This document shows positions 1 to 10,179 of a DNA stretch of 64,000 nucleotides, piece by piece. The first letter of the stretch is position 1; every line of letters begins with the position of its first letter. The notes beneath the pieces were generated by a model. It was not told the origin of the DNA and made no database searches. It saw nothing but the letters and a program-made list of their open reading frames with translations. Location of the stretch: the NCBI RefSeq assembly GCF_000026945.1, contig NC_012860.1:3150062-3214061 (forward strand). Reading direction: 5' to 3'. This DNA is from Candida dubliniensis CD36 (lineage: Eukaryota; Ascomycota; Pichiomycetes; Serinales; Debaryomycetaceae). The position numbers and the translations under genes are program-made.

Positions 1-1275
1 TAATCGCTGCATGGTTCTCGATCGAGATGCTTCAGGATCAAACTTCCCCCATTTGCTTTCATCACAATAATAACATTTGTACATGTCTTCAGGAACTTCT
101 TCAGCATTTTCATAGCCCATACATACACAATGCTGCCATCTAAAACAGACATCACATTGAATCGTGAACCCATCATCATCCTCAATTCCACATATACATC
201 CTATCAAACCTGAATCGGGATTGACTTGGTAAGTTTCCAACGGTGGAGGAACATATTTATCTTTAGACAGACTCTTGATAGCAGGCTTATTTGCTGAATC
301 AGAGTCTATCACAGCAGTCACTTTGTCGTTGTTGTTCGTAGCTACCAACACGACCTTTTCCTTCACCATTTCCTCTTCCTCGTCCTCTTCTTCAGGTTCC
401 GTCAATTGGTCTTCTTCGGATTTTGATATCGCTGGTACAACTGAAACAGGCACTACTTGAGCCTTTTCTTTAACTAAAACTGGTTTCTGATCCACGAGCT
501 TTAAGGGAAGCGGATTATCAACAGCTGCAGTTAATGCAGCAGCAGCAATAACTGCATTATCAGTGTTTCTTTCTTTAGATCTCAAATCTATACCTCTTTG
601 AAATGCAGGTGTTGGAGATGGTGTTGTGGACTGGTTTTGTTGATTCTGTAGTTGCTGAAGTTGTTGCTGATGATGTAACTCCAACTTTGCTATGGTTGCC
701 TCAGGAGTAGAACGCGATCGTTCATGGTTTGGTTTGAAACTACCCTTTTTAGGTAACCCAGAAGTTGGAGAAATAGACTTTTGCTTCCTTTCGTAATTAC
801 CTGACACTGCTGGTGGTGGCGGAGTTACAATTTGTTCAGGTGGATTCATCAAAATACTTATGGAGCTTTTGCGAGGTTGTGGAGCAATGTCGGAAGGAGT
901 GTCGTTAACAAGCATACTAATTGAAGTTCTTTTCGGAGGAGTTACAGGTTTGCTTTTATCGTGAGTGACTGATGTAGACTGGAGGTTGCTCGTAGTATTG
1001 TTATTGGAGGGGACTGGAAAATCAAACTTAACAGATGGGGATGGAGATGTCACATTCTTTTCGTTATGCTCAGACGATTTTCGTGTGGTTGATCCGGAAT
1101 TAGTATGCTGTTGGGTAAGGGGTTGTTGCTGTGGTAGCTGTTGAAGAGCTGGTGGGGATGACATATTTGATACTGGTGAATGCTGATTCAGCAGCTCATG
1201 TTTAGCTACCAGGCTGGCAAACATCAACAAAGTGGAGGCGTCTTGAAGTAACTGTTCTTGGTCTTTATTAGTCAT
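1..1275 (-). CDS. SET3: SET3-like PHD/SET chromatin protein, N-terminal 425 residues (runs off left edge)
   Basis: The frame is open from an ATG at 1275 to the first base, so the C-terminal part, including any SET domain, is outside the window. Residues 1-350 are low-complexity and rich in Gln, Ser and Pro, with an acidic stretch near residue 300. A PHD finger follows at about residues 357-403, beginning GCICG and continuing with the C-x2-C, H-x2-C and C-x2-C pattern (QCDVC, QHCVC, CYYC). This is the layout of yeast Set3, scaffold of the Set3C histone deacetylase complex, which in C. albicans restrains hyphal growth and biofilm dispersal. The PHD finger is expected to bind methylated H3K4. 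A PHD finger alone does not prove Set3; the Q-rich N-terminus, PHD position and neighbours support it. Confidence 0.85.
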   Translation of the reverse strand, partial: MTNKDQEQLLQDASTLLMFASLVAKHELLNQHSPVSNMSSPPALQQLPQQQPLTQQHTNSGSTTRKSSEHNEKNVTSPSPSVKFDFPVPSNNNTTSNLQSTSVTHDKSKPVTPPKRTSISMLVNDTPSDIAPQPRKSSISILMNPPEQIVTPPPPAVSGNYERKQKSISPTSGLPKKGSFKPNHERSRSTPEATIAKLELHHQQQLQQLQNQQNQSTTPSPTPAFQRGIDLRSKERNTDNAVIAAAALTAAVDNPLPLKLVDQKPVLVKEKAQVVPVSVVPAISKSEEDQLTEPEEEDEEEEMVKEKVVLVATNNNDKVTAVIDSDSANKPAIKSLSKDKYVPPPLETYQVNPDSGLIGCICGIEDDDGFTIQCDVCFRWQHCVCMGYENAEEVPEDMYKCYYCDESKWGKFDPEASRSRTMQRL

Positions 1276-2421
1276 TAAAGAATAAACACTTATAAAGACT
1301 ACTAACTAATAGTATCGACAAACCAAACAAACAAAATAGAAAAATGAAATGAAAATCTTCAACAGTTTCTTTAATTTCTTTTTAAATATAGGAATAAATA
1401 TTGAATATATATATATATGTACGTGTGTGTGTATTGGTGTGTTTCTTTTGCAAAATAGTAATGAAGAAAAAAAGCAATGAAAACTTCCAACAAATTTGAA
1501 ATAATTTAATTAAACGATATAAAAATAAAAGATAAACTATTTCGGTACTAGTTTGATTGTTTGTACAAGTTATTCTACTTTTTTTTTTTTATTTCCTTCT
1601 CTCTCTGTCTGTCTCGCTTCGTTCACACGCATTTATACCTATATACACACACATAGTTCTTCTCTCCTCCTCCCCTCCCGCCTCTTCGTACAATTTGTTA
1701 GGGCCACATACAAACACCATACACACTAACTATACGTTTATTTTATATTTATTTCTTCTTGGTTTCATTTTGTCTATACGACGAAAGATACTAAAAATCT
1801 AATGCAAGTGTGTTATGTTAAAAGTACAGAACTGTCTATTCCGTTTTGCTCGTTTGTTTGTTTGTTTGTTTGTGCCAAACCAATTATGAAATTTACTAAT
1901 TTTCTCTTCTATACGATCAACTACTAAAAGCCCTATTTTCTTTGGTCGTATAGACCAATCAGAACTTACCCAACCCAACCGAAACCCATAAAAAAATGAA
2001 CAAATGTTAGGAGAATACCCAAGTAATCCGAATTTGGTATTAAAACTTGGTTAATACATCCCTTAATATTTTATTCTCTCTAGTCGTTCTTTCTTTTTAT
2101 GTTAGTTGTGGCATGTTGTTTAGCAGTGTCTTTCCAACATATGCAACATTTGAAACATGGAAATGGGGTATCTTAAATTCATGCAAGATCAAACGAATTA
2201 TATCATCTTGATCGTCATATGTTAACACCTTTACAGATTTACATGGGAACAAACAATTTCCATAGAAACAACATGAAAAGAAAAGAAAACCATACATTAT
2301 TTTATGATCACAACTATTTACATTAATCTAATCTAAACTCCCAGACACCCAAAGATAATAAATAACTACTGCTGATGCATATATGACTCATCACATAATA
2401 GATACGACCAAACACATTGGG
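1276..2421. other. Intergenic, SET3 upstream region
   Basis: AT-rich spacer between two minus-strand genes. It holds a short TA/GT microsatellite near 1410-1435 and a TTTG tetranucleotide run at about 1849-1873. A minus-strand 66-codon open frame at 2097-2297 looks more protein-like than most chance frames but has no recognisable domain and no upstream exon that I can find. No tRNA is visible. Confidence 0.6.
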
Positions 2422-2787
2422 CTAATTGGACGCCGCTCCCTTTTCGTTTTGCAATTTCTCCAAATACTCTAGCTCTTTCTTTAACGTATCCATCGCATAA
2501 TATACTTTACTTTGAAGATAGAATGAATTCCCTTGTTCTTTCGAGTTCACATTAAACAAATAGTCGTACTTCTCTTCAACCTTATCTAAGCTTAGCTCGG
2601 TCTTTTCCAAATCCAAAATTTTCATTGCTTCTTCCACAGGTATACCTCCAGCAGAACTAGCCTTGGCTGGTCTTCCTGCGGCGCCAGCAGCTGAAGCTTT
2701 GGCGGCTTGCCTATAAGCTTCAGTAAAAGCACGACCAAACACGGAAGCACCAGTAAATATCACGTTAACTAATAATCTGTGAGCCAT
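2422..2787 (-). CDS. PAM16: Pam16/Tim16, J-like subunit of the mitochondrial import motor
   Basis: A 121-residue protein, the normal length for the family. An N-terminal hydrophobic segment (residues 1-20) precedes an Ala-rich linker and a J-like domain at about 52-115 with the conserved block around YDYLF and GNSFYLQSKVY. The HPD triad of true J-proteins is absent, as expected for Pam16. Pam16 pairs with the J-protein Pam18 at the inner-membrane TIM23 translocase and restrains its stimulation of mitochondrial Hsp70. The start is the first ATG and gives the expected N-terminus. Confidence 0.95.
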   Translation of the reverse strand: MAHRLLVNVIFTGASVFGRAFTEAYRQAAKASAAGAAGRPAKASSAGGIPVEEAMKILDLEKTELSLDKVEEKYDYLFNVNSKEQGNSFYLQSKVYYAMDTLKKELEYLEKLQNEKGAASN

Positions 2788-3602
2788 TTTAAATGATAAA
2801 ACAAGTTGATTAATCCGGGGTGGTGGTGGTGGTGATAGTGTTCGTTATTGTTTGACAATCAAAAATTTTTCTTTCTAAAACAAGGATCATGTTTTTTTGC
2901 TTTGTAATCTCTCTGTTACCGAGAGTTATGAATATCGACCAAAAAACACGACCTTGGAAAGAGAAAAGAAATGAGTAAAGAAAAGACATCACTCAGTTGT
3001 CCCCTTTGTATTAATTGAGGTTTCTTGTGTTCATAGACAGAGAAATAAAATATTTATTTTACATCAGAAATTGAATGTAGCACCATGCTTTCATCTGGAT
3101 AATCATCGATATTTCACTAAATTACCAGAACTTTTATGTTTTATAAACACATGTAAATGCCGTTATTAATCTAAAAGACCGAAACGAAGTATTGACTGTG
3201 GCCGAGTTGTTAGCAAGGTCAATCAAAATACTTAGCTATTGGGTTAATAAATAAGACAAGTCTTAAATAGCATACATCTATGATATACTACCAATAAAAC
3301 TCGCCATAGTCTTTATAGTAAAGTAAGTTATATTATAATAAGTATAGTATAACCACTACTGATGATTGGAGAATTGGAAAAAAAGGGTGGACGAGGGAGA
3401 TCTGCTCAATTTATAGTAAAGAAAAGGTACTGCATACAGACACAACAAGTGAAGATTTTTTTTTTTGCCTCATCACAAAAGAATTTACCCGACTCCAACC
3501 TCTTCACACGACCTGTTAAGATCTGAAAAATTGATGCTTTTTTTTATTAGGGTTTCTAGATATTATTGTTAAGATTCGTAGAATTTAAGTATTTGTTAAT
3601 CA
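2788..3602. other. Intergenic, divergent promoter of PAM16 and SET-domain gene
   Basis: Divergent 815-bp spacer with poly(T) tracts near 3460 and 3540 just ahead of the plus-strand gene. A tRNA D-arm-like stretch at about 3199-3220 lacks a B box and is not called. No other feature is seen. Confidence 0.6.
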
Positions 3603-5345
3603 ATGTCGTCTACACTATCAAGTAAACTAGATCAATTAAAGAGCTGGTTGGATAAAAACTCATTTTGGCGAGAAGACTTGATCATAAAAGACTCACCGTA
3701 TGGAGGAATTGGGGTATTTAGTCAAGGTCCAATCGATATTGAAGAAGACCCATTATTATTACGTATACCGAAAACCAACTTGTTAGCACCTAAGAACTCT
3801 TATATTTATAATCTTTTAGTAGATTATGAATCTGAGAACTCAGATATTATACTATCGGAAGGGATGTTTGGATTAGTCATTACGGTTATTTATGAACTTC
3901 AATGTCATGATTCCTCACCATGGTTCAAATATTTACAAACAATCGACTTTAACAATTCCCAAATACCCGTTTGTTTATGGGATACAATTGATAAAGAAAA
4001 TTTAAAAAATACTCAATTGGATCTATTGAATTTCCTTGACCCTCAAGAATTAATTGACTTCTATATAGAGGCCATTAGATTTGCTCAAAAAAATCTGGAT
4101 ATATTGCCAATACCGTCAATATTAAATATAAATAATACAGATTTGTGCTCAGAAATATTGATTAAACATCACAACGATAAATTAATTGAATTTGGTAAAG
4201 TTATTCAAAGTGTGATTTCTCGAGCATTCATGATTGATAATTATTACCAATTGGGTTTAGTTCCTGCAGCTGATTTATTCAATCATTTATCGCCAAAACT
4301 TATAGATGGGAAAGTTCTTGATCGTGAAAATATCCATTTTGTTTGTGATGGAACAGTTTGTGATATATGCGGAGAGCAAGAATGTGATCATGAAGAGGAC
4401 GAGGAAGAAGATGAAGGCATGGAACAAGAACCACAGGAAGACGACAATCATGCTGAGAGTATTACTTCGATTAGTATGGACTACATATATGAAATGGAGC
4501 AAGATGAATTGAGTGACGCAGATACTGATGTTGATCCAGAAGAAGCATCGACGTTATCTATGGAAGAAGAAATTAGAGTGAATGGCGCCGACCAAGATTT
4601 GGCAAATGAATTATCAGATAGCTCAAAATGCTGTGATGCGATTTTGATCCGTGAGCCACAAGAGCAGCATGGGTTCGAAATTTTCAATTCGTACGGGAAT
4701 GAGCTTTCAAACGCCCAACTATTACAGAAATACGGGTTTATAGATATGGACAACAATCCCAATGACATATGTTTACTTTCAATTCAATTTTTCAAACAAT
4801 TGAAAACCTTGAAAGACAAATTGGGAAACCCTAAAAAAGCAAAAGAGTTGGATCAAAAAATAGAATGGTTGGAAGAAGTAGGATATGAATTAATTAATGA
4901 AATCATCAATGCTGGAGAAACTGAGCATGAAGAACATACTCACGACGAAGAGGATTGCCAAGATGAAAATTGTAATCAGAAATATGGAGAAGTTGTTCTT
5001 CCAGAGTCATGGCCCCTTGCCATATTTGTAAGAAACATAGATGGAAGTTGTTCACCACAAACCTACGCAATTTTAAAATTAGTTGAATTGAAACACCCTT
5101 ATTTTGTTCAAAAATTAGAATCAATTGATAATGAAAAGATATTAATGAAAAACATTCAAAAATATCTATTGAATCACACTGAAAAAGAATTGAAATCGTT
5201 TAATAAAACGGTGCTGAATTGGTGCAAAAATAGACTACAAAAATACCCAGATTCAATCAAACCAAGTGAACATAGCGAACAGATATCAACAATCATCAAC
5301 CAAGAAAAGCGCATATTACATAAATTTATAGGCTTACATAGCTAA
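3603..5345 (+). CDS. SET-domain protein lysine methyltransferase (Rkm-type)
   Basis: 580 residues. The split SET fold typical of Rubisco-methyltransferase-like enzymes is visible: an N-terminal SET half (GGIGVFS, residues 34-41), the core motif DLFNHLS near residues 225-231, then [13 protein letters not shown] near 362-375 followed by a helical C-terminal substrate-binding region. A long acidic insert rich in Glu/Asp, with two CxxC-like pairs, interrupts the SET core at about residues 250-350. Yeast Rkm3 and Rkm4 are relatives that methylate ribosomal proteins; cytosolic or nuclear modification of a ribosomal protein is therefore likely. I cannot decide which Rkm it matches. A second Glu/His-rich patch lies near residue 440. 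Confidence 0.8.
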   Translation: MSSTLSSKLDQLKSWLDKNSFWREDLIIKDSPYGGIGVFSQGPIDIEEDPLLLRIPKTNLLAPKNSYIYNLLVDYESENSDIILSEGMFGLVITVIYELQCHDSSPWFKYLQTIDFNNSQIPVCLWDTIDKENLKNTQLDLLNFLDPQELIDFYIEAIRFAQKNLDILPIPSILNINNTDLCSEILIKHHNDKLIEFGKVIQSVISRAFMIDNYYQLGLVPAADLFNHLSPKLIDGKVLDRENIHFVCDGTVCDICGEQECDHEEDEEEDEGMEQEPQEDDNHAESITSISMDYIYEMEQDELSDADTDVDPEEASTLSMEEEIRVNGADQDLANELSDSSKCCDAILIREPQEQHGFEIFNSYGNELSNAQLLQKYGFIDMDNNPNDICLLSIQFFKQLKTLKDKLGNPKKAKELDQKIEWLEEVGYELINEIINAGETEHEEHTHDEEDCQDENCNQKYGEVVLPESWPLAIFVRNIDGSCSPQTYAILKLVELKHPYFVQKLESIDNEKILMKNIQKYLLNHTEKELKSFNKTVLNWCKNRLQKYPDSIKPSEHSEQISTIINQEKRILHKFIGLHS

Positions 5346-5654
5346 TGATATTGATTGCTGAACAAATACGTGATTTTAAAACACGAATATTTTTGAAGAC
5401 TCTATACACCAGGTTTACACAGTCTGGTTAGCTCAACACCAAAAGTGAAGTAACAAAAAGGAATGCTCGAACCAAGATTAATGGGAAAGTGGCCATGGCT
5501 AACGCGGGCATCAATTCTTACTAAACTGGAGTGGTTACTTTTTTTATCTTTTTCCTTGTCGCTCTTTTTCTTTTGCTTACTCATGGTGCAACACGTACCC
5601 TTAGAATATAAAATAAACTACAGACACGCAAGTAATCTAGGATTTTAACAAAAG
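5346..5654. other. Intergenic between SET-domain gene and RBR ligase
   Basis: Short spacer between two plus-strand genes. A minus-strand 60-codon ATG frame (5402-5584) with a lysine-rich N-terminus lies here. It has a GTAAGA donor-like site but no family that I recognise, so it is not called a gene. Confidence 0.5.
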
Positions 5655-7331
5655 ATGGCGTTTTCAGATGATGATAGTATTCTGTTTGAATATGATGACG
5701 ATATGGATGACGATGGATCAGAAATTTCTTTCATTTCCGAGGACGAAAATGACGGGAACAATTTTGAACCTCCCAACAAGAAAGTGAAATCTAGTTATAA
5801 TAGGAACGGGGTTCTTGATGATTCTGTTATGGTCGGCTTTAACGGAACTCTCTATAGACCTTGGACGTTTGAGGAATTCATAGAACAACATTTCTTAAGT
5901 CCTTTAAAGAAGTTGGAAAAAGTACATTTGAATGGTTGTACCGAAGACGATTTATTAATCATGTTACAATATAAGAAATGGAATCTGGATGAAGTGATAA
6001 ATTCGTTCTTTGAATCACACGACAAGCTCATGGAAGGTTGTGGTTTACCAGTTGGCAAGCCATCAAACAACAAGTTTGAGGAGGTTGACAACTATGATTG
6101 TTTTATATGCTGTGAACTGTACCCGAAGACAACTGTTTATTCGTTGACGTGTAACCATCAATTTTGTTTTAACTGTTATCAACAATATATTGGGAATGAG
6201 ATTGTACGCGGAGAGCTAGTATCATGTATGGATCCAGAATGTCATTACACCATACCTCATAGAGATATCGATCAATTTTATACCAGGAAAGACAAGGAGA
6301 AGAATTTGATTGTCACAGTAAAACCTTTGTCGTCCAATCCTTTGTTGCATTCAGCAGCTCGTTACTTGGTGAATTCTAAACCAAAGTATACCCATTGTCC
6401 TGCCACCGACTGCTACAGTTTTGCAGAAGTATTGGATGACACAAAGTGTTCTTCGTCACAGCTATTCACCGAACAATATTCTGATATGAATGTGGATTTA
6501 TCTAGGGTGCCTATTATTGGTTGCAGCGAACATCACGAGTTTTGCTTTGATTGCAAATATGAAAATCATTTACCGTGTCCATGTTGGATAAGTAAAAAGT
6601 GGATCAAAAAATGCAATGACGACTCAGAAACTGCTCATTGGATTGATGCAAATACCCATAGCTGTCCTAAATGCTATTCCTCCATTGAAAAAAATGGAGG
6701 TTGCAATCATATGACTTGTCAGAAATGCAAATACGAGTTCTGTTGGGTGTGTTTAAAGGATTGGTCTGATCATAGAAGTAACTATTCTTGTAATCGTTTC
6801 CGGGACGAGAGAGCTGAAGATGAGATTAGAAAAAATAAAAGCAGGCAAACGTTGGAAAGATATTTGCATTTCTACAAACGATACTCCATCCACGAGAACT
6901 CAATGAAAGGTGATCAAAAAACTTTGAAAAAAATTGATGACTTGACTCGCCTTTACATGGAAGATAGACGAGAAAATGGCCAGACTTATTTGTCATGGAA
7001 TGATATTCAATTTTTGCCCGATGCAATGAAATCTTTGCAAAATGGCAGAAAGACTTTGAAATGGACGTATTCCTTTGCTTATTATTTATCCAAATCCAAT
7101 TTTTCCGAAATTTTTGAGAGTAACCAAGATTTTTTGAATCAAACAGTCGAAGACTTATCAGAGATTTTCGAAAAGATTATGGACAAGAAAAATAAAAACA
7201 AAGTTGACACAATTTTGAAGAACAAAGCAAAGATTATGAATTTGAGTGAGTTGGTCAACATGAGACGAACGACTTTGATTAAGAGTTCACAAGAAAACTT
7301 GCAACAGGGCTTGTTAAGTTTTGAAATTTAG
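5655..7331 (+). CDS. HEL1: RBR-type E3 ubiquitin ligase, Ariadne/Hel1-like
   Basis: 558 residues with the full RING-between-RING architecture: an acidic N-terminus (residues 4-35); RING1 at 149-196 starting CFICCEL; an IBR domain at about 228-310; RING2 at 337-366 starting CPKC. Cys350 in NGGCNHMTC sits where the catalytic cysteine of HHARI lies, so ubiquitin would pass through a thioester. A long helical C-terminal region (380-558) fits the Ariadne domain. Yeast has two RBR ligases, Itt1 and Hel1; the acidic start and Ariadne tail fit Hel1, which is implicated in degradation of excess histones. The RBR class is certain; the orthologue name is an inference from layout. Confidence 0.85.
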   Translation: MAFSDDDSILFEYDDDMDDDGSEISFISEDENDGNNFEPPNKKVKSSYNRNGVLDDSVMVGFNGTLYRPWTFEEFIEQHFLSPLKKLEKVHLNGCTEDDLLIMLQYKKWNLDEVINSFFESHDKLMEGCGLPVGKPSNNKFEEVDNYDCFICCELYPKTTVYSLTCNHQFCFNCYQQYIGNEIVRGELVSCMDPECHYTIPHRDIDQFYTRKDKEKNLIVTVKPLSSNPLLHSAARYLVNSKPKYTHCPATDCYSFAEVLDDTKCSSSQLFTEQYSDMNVDLSRVPIIGCSEHHEFCFDCKYENHLPCPCWISKKWIKKCNDDSETAHWIDANTHSCPKCYSSIEKNGGCNHMTCQKCKYEFCWVCLKDWSDHRSNYSCNRFRDERAEDEIRKNKSRQTLERYLHFYKRYSIHENSMKGDQKTLKKIDDLTRLYMEDRRENGQTYLSWNDIQFLPDAMKSLQNGRKTLKWTYSFAYYLSKSNFSEIFESNQDFLNQTVEDLSEIFEKIMDKKNKNKVDTILKNKAKIMNLSELVNMRRTTLIKSSQENLQQGLLSFEI

Positions 7332-7835
7332 GTGGGCTAGGCTATATAGTCTGCTAGTTTCGTTCAATTATTGAACGATTGAACTTTTATGTACATATGT
7401 AAAGTTTGAATATTGAATATCGTTTTTGTAATAGCTTTTTAATTTTCCAAAGAAAATTTATAGCGACGATGGCAATACTACAAACTTCTTGACTGTATGT
7501 TCTTTATCCGAAACTATAATTTTATGTTGTCTTGGTTTTATTAGTTTAGTTGGTGTTAATTAATATGTAGTATCGCTTTAATTATTTTTGTGCACTTTAC
7601 AATAATTTAGTTTTTCTTATCTGTCGATAATTTAATCTGTGTAATTAATTTTGTAATATTTTCAATACTGGACATAGTCTGAGATCAATTTTCAATTTAA
7701 AGTCAATTCCATTGGATGATATATATATTGGGATTAGTTGATTTAGCTTACCATTTTTTTTTTTTGATATAAATTAGAGCAAAAATCATCACTGAAATAT
7801 TTGTGGAGGAGTGAATTTGTGTTGCATACTCGAAA
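7332..7835. other. Intergenic, 5' region of hypothetical gene
   Basis: About 500 bp of very AT-rich sequence with a poly(T) run near 7754-7765 and TATA-like runs near 7720. No RNA gene or conserved frame is seen. Confidence 0.6.
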
Positions 7836-9395
7836 ATGCTATACAAAAATATACAACAACAGCAGAGCATTACACCTCCACAGACAAATCAATTCAAGAA
7901 TCAACAAACCGATGAATACGAGGAAAGAGGTAGAGCTAAAGGTAAGGATACAGTATGTCAGTCTACGAATACACAATTGCCCTCAACACAGGACCAAACA
8001 GTGCTAAAATATCAATCTCAAGGTCCGATGCGTTCTAGATCAACAAATGATACAAGTGTATTAGCAAACCGAAGAAAAGCAATAAACAAAAGAACTGGAT
8101 CGGAGCAACTACTACTAACAGCAATTAATCAGAACCATCAGTCAAAATCCAAATTAACAAGATCAATATCGTCACAAGGAGTCAATACACTTCAACAACA
8201 ACAACAACAACAACATCTTCATCATTATCATCGCACACCACAACTTCCTCTTCAAAGCAAGAAAAATATACCTATGGTGAATAACGAACTACCCCCACCA
8301 AACCAGGCTCGTCCACAATTTAGACGCTGGAATCTGTATAATGTCCCGAAAACTATTTCGAAAGACCCAGCAATGGAGTCAGATAGCAAACTAGAGATTA
8401 TTATCGACAAAAACAGTATATCACCTTTGACTGTACTAAAGGACCAGTATGATACCAAAAGACCTATTACCAACAATGTTATTACTAATACATCAACAGA
8501 CAATTCCTTTAGCTCTCTATCCAAGAATAATGCAAATGAAGTCAAACCTGATAGGAAATCCCAAATAACATTAGCTAGTTCACATAACCAAAACTTGTAT
8601 GAGAAAATGAAAAGCATGGCCCACACAGGAATGAGTTCCCTACTCTTTTTAACAGGAAATGAAACCCAAGAAAAAAGTGTTAAATCATATTTGCAAAGTG
8701 ACCTGGACGATGAGTCAGACGAAGACGAGGAAGAATTGTGGGGTAGGAAACTTAATGAAAACACATTAGATTCCGATACCCAATATGCCATCGAGCAGAT
8801 TAATGACACCACGACTAGTGATGAGCCAGACAATCAAACCATTGATTTTGAAGATCTTATGACAAAAATAAGCGGGTTTCAAGAAAATCTTGTCCATAAG
8901 CTACCTTATACAAACGTCAAACTAAGTAGGACCCAGCAACGACAATTGGATTATAAGCAGTTGTATGAGTATGAATCGACCGATAAAGAAAACAGCTCCG
9001 ATTTGGTTTGTTATGATTGGAAAATTCAAAATGAAACAATACTATCCCAGTATACATCTATTCGATTAAGGTTTTCTTCAAAACAAACCACCAACACAAG
9101 GCAAAATAAACAAAACGTGGAAAATCATATGGGTATACTAGGATTCATTGACAGATTTAAAAATAGTACTACTAGTAATACATCAACATCCAATTTGGAG
9201 ACTTCATTTGATGATGTGAATGCAAAGTTGAACAAAGTATGGACACAAGAGTTTAGTCACCTATTTGTACATATCCCTCAACAAGATACAAACACCGTAC
9301 CTGAAGTTGAGGATAAAAATATTTATGAAGGCAAAACAGCTAATATGAATAAATTGGCAAAAGGTGTAAAACTAAACGGACTTTTGAAAATATGA
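7836..9395 (+). CDS. Hypothetical Q/N-rich protein with Tco89-like motifs
   Basis: 519 residues, mostly disordered. Features are a Gln-rich N-terminus, a run of about seven Gln near residue 120, an acidic patch near residue 292-300, and a more ordered C-terminal third. That third contains SRTQQRQLDYKQ (about 364-375), then a QYTSIRLRF segment, and finally LNKVWTQEFSHLF near 464-476. The same order (SRTQ plus basic helix, a Y-x-x-(I/V)-(R/K)-x-R/F motif, then a hydrophobic segment with a Trp) occurs in yeast Tco89, a fungal TORC1 subunit. This resemblance is from memory and weak; I do not assign a function. It converges on the YPI1-like gene with a 41-bp gap. Confidence 0.75.
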   Translation: MLYKNIQQQQSITPPQTNQFKNQQTDEYEERGRAKGKDTVCQSTNTQLPSTQDQTVLKYQSQGPMRSRSTNDTSVLANRRKAINKRTGSEQLLLTAINQNHQSKSKLTRSISSQGVNTLQQQQQQQHLHHYHRTPQLPLQSKKNIPMVNNELPPPNQARPQFRRWNLYNVPKTISKDPAMESDSKLEIIIDKNSISPLTVLKDQYDTKRPITNNVITNTSTDNSFSSLSKNNANEVKPDRKSQITLASSHNQNLYEKMKSMAHTGMSSLLFLTGNETQEKSVKSYLQSDLDDESDEDEEELWGRKLNENTLDSDTQYAIEQINDTTTSDEPDNQTIDFEDLMTKISGFQENLVHKLPYTNVKLSRTQQRQLDYKQLYEYESTDKENSSDLVCYDWKIQNETILSQYTSIRLRFSSKQTTNTRQNKQNVENHMGILGFIDRFKNSTTSNTSTSNLETSFDDVNAKLNKVWTQEFSHLFVHIPQQDTNTVPEVEDKNIYEGKTANMNKLAKGVKLNGLLKI

Positions 9396-9436
9396 ACACG
9401 TATATAAATTATTTATAATGTTGAAGCAAGTTTATC

Positions 9437-9811
9437 TCATTTTCCAGGTAGCTTGGATTGGTTCTTGTAATGAGGCTGAACTTCATAAGCATTGGGCTTT
9501 GACTTTTTTTTGTTACTATCGGATGTTCGAGGTATTCTATTGTTTTTATCATTCTCATCGTTATCTGAAGAATCGCTAGACGAGTCACTGGAACTTGAGC
9601 TATCTTCTTCATCGCAGTTCCCAGCCGATGGATGAAATATGCAGCATATTTTGGTTTTCTTCCTATTTAGATGCTCATTATCAATTACGCCTTCATCCCA
9701 CGAAACGTCACGAGCTTGTCTTTCTTGTGCTCGTAGTTTCAAAATGGGTGGGGCAGTCGTCGTAGTCGTTTGAGAAGCTGATCCTCTTTGTTTTTCCTTT
9801 TGTTGAGACAT
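9437..9811 (-). CDS. YPI1: Ypi1-type protein phosphatase 1 inhibitor/regulator
   Basis: 124 residues. The family core is clear: DVSWDEG (an RVxF/W-type PP1 docking site) followed by [18 protein letters not shown], then a Ser/Asp-rich acidic stretch and a conserved C-terminal KPNAYE-x-QPHY motif. Ypi1 binds Glc7/PP1 in the nucleus and affects glycogen metabolism, mitosis and ion homeostasis. A second gene of the same family lies at 44654-45082, so the window carries a dispersed paralogue pair. Which copy is the functional Ypi1 orthologue cannot be decided here. Confidence 0.85.
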   Translation of the reverse strand: MSQQKEKQRGSASQTTTTTAPPILKLRAQERQARDVSWDEGVIDNEHLNRKKTKICCIFHPSAGNCDEEDSSSSSDSSSDSSDNDENDKNNRIPRTSDSNKKKSKPNAYEVQPHYKNQSKLPGK

Positions 9812-10179
9812 TTCGATATTATTAAAGAAGAGTGAATTTGTTATATAGTAAATAAAGAAAAAAATAATGCTGCCTGAAAGTAAAATAGAGAAATTAAGAC
9901 GATTTAAATAGTGTTTCTTTGATTTTATTAATCATGATCACGTTGTTCAACTAGGTCTTGGCACTATCTCCGAGCAACCCTGTAAATCTATAAATAAAGT
10001 AAACACACGTCAAAAAAAGCGCACTCACGTGAACTTACATAAGCAAGTGTGTGTGAGAAGCAAAATGCGATAATTATTAACTTTAAAAAAACAAACTCGA
10101 CATTTCTTCATGTAAACAATCAATCACATCAACATTTTAATCGTTTTTTCTTTTGCATTGCTATCACTAACCATACACT
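9812..10179. other. Divergent promoter of YPI1 copy and GMH1
   Basis: 368-bp spacer. No TATA element stands out beyond AT-rich runs, and no RNA gene is seen. Confidence 0.5.

Noticed and set aside
3197..3260. tRNA-like GTGGCCGAGTTGTTAGCAAGG, resembling a Leu/Ser tRNA D arm
   Set aside because: No B box, no anticodon stem and no acceptor pairing follow; at most a decayed fragment or chance.
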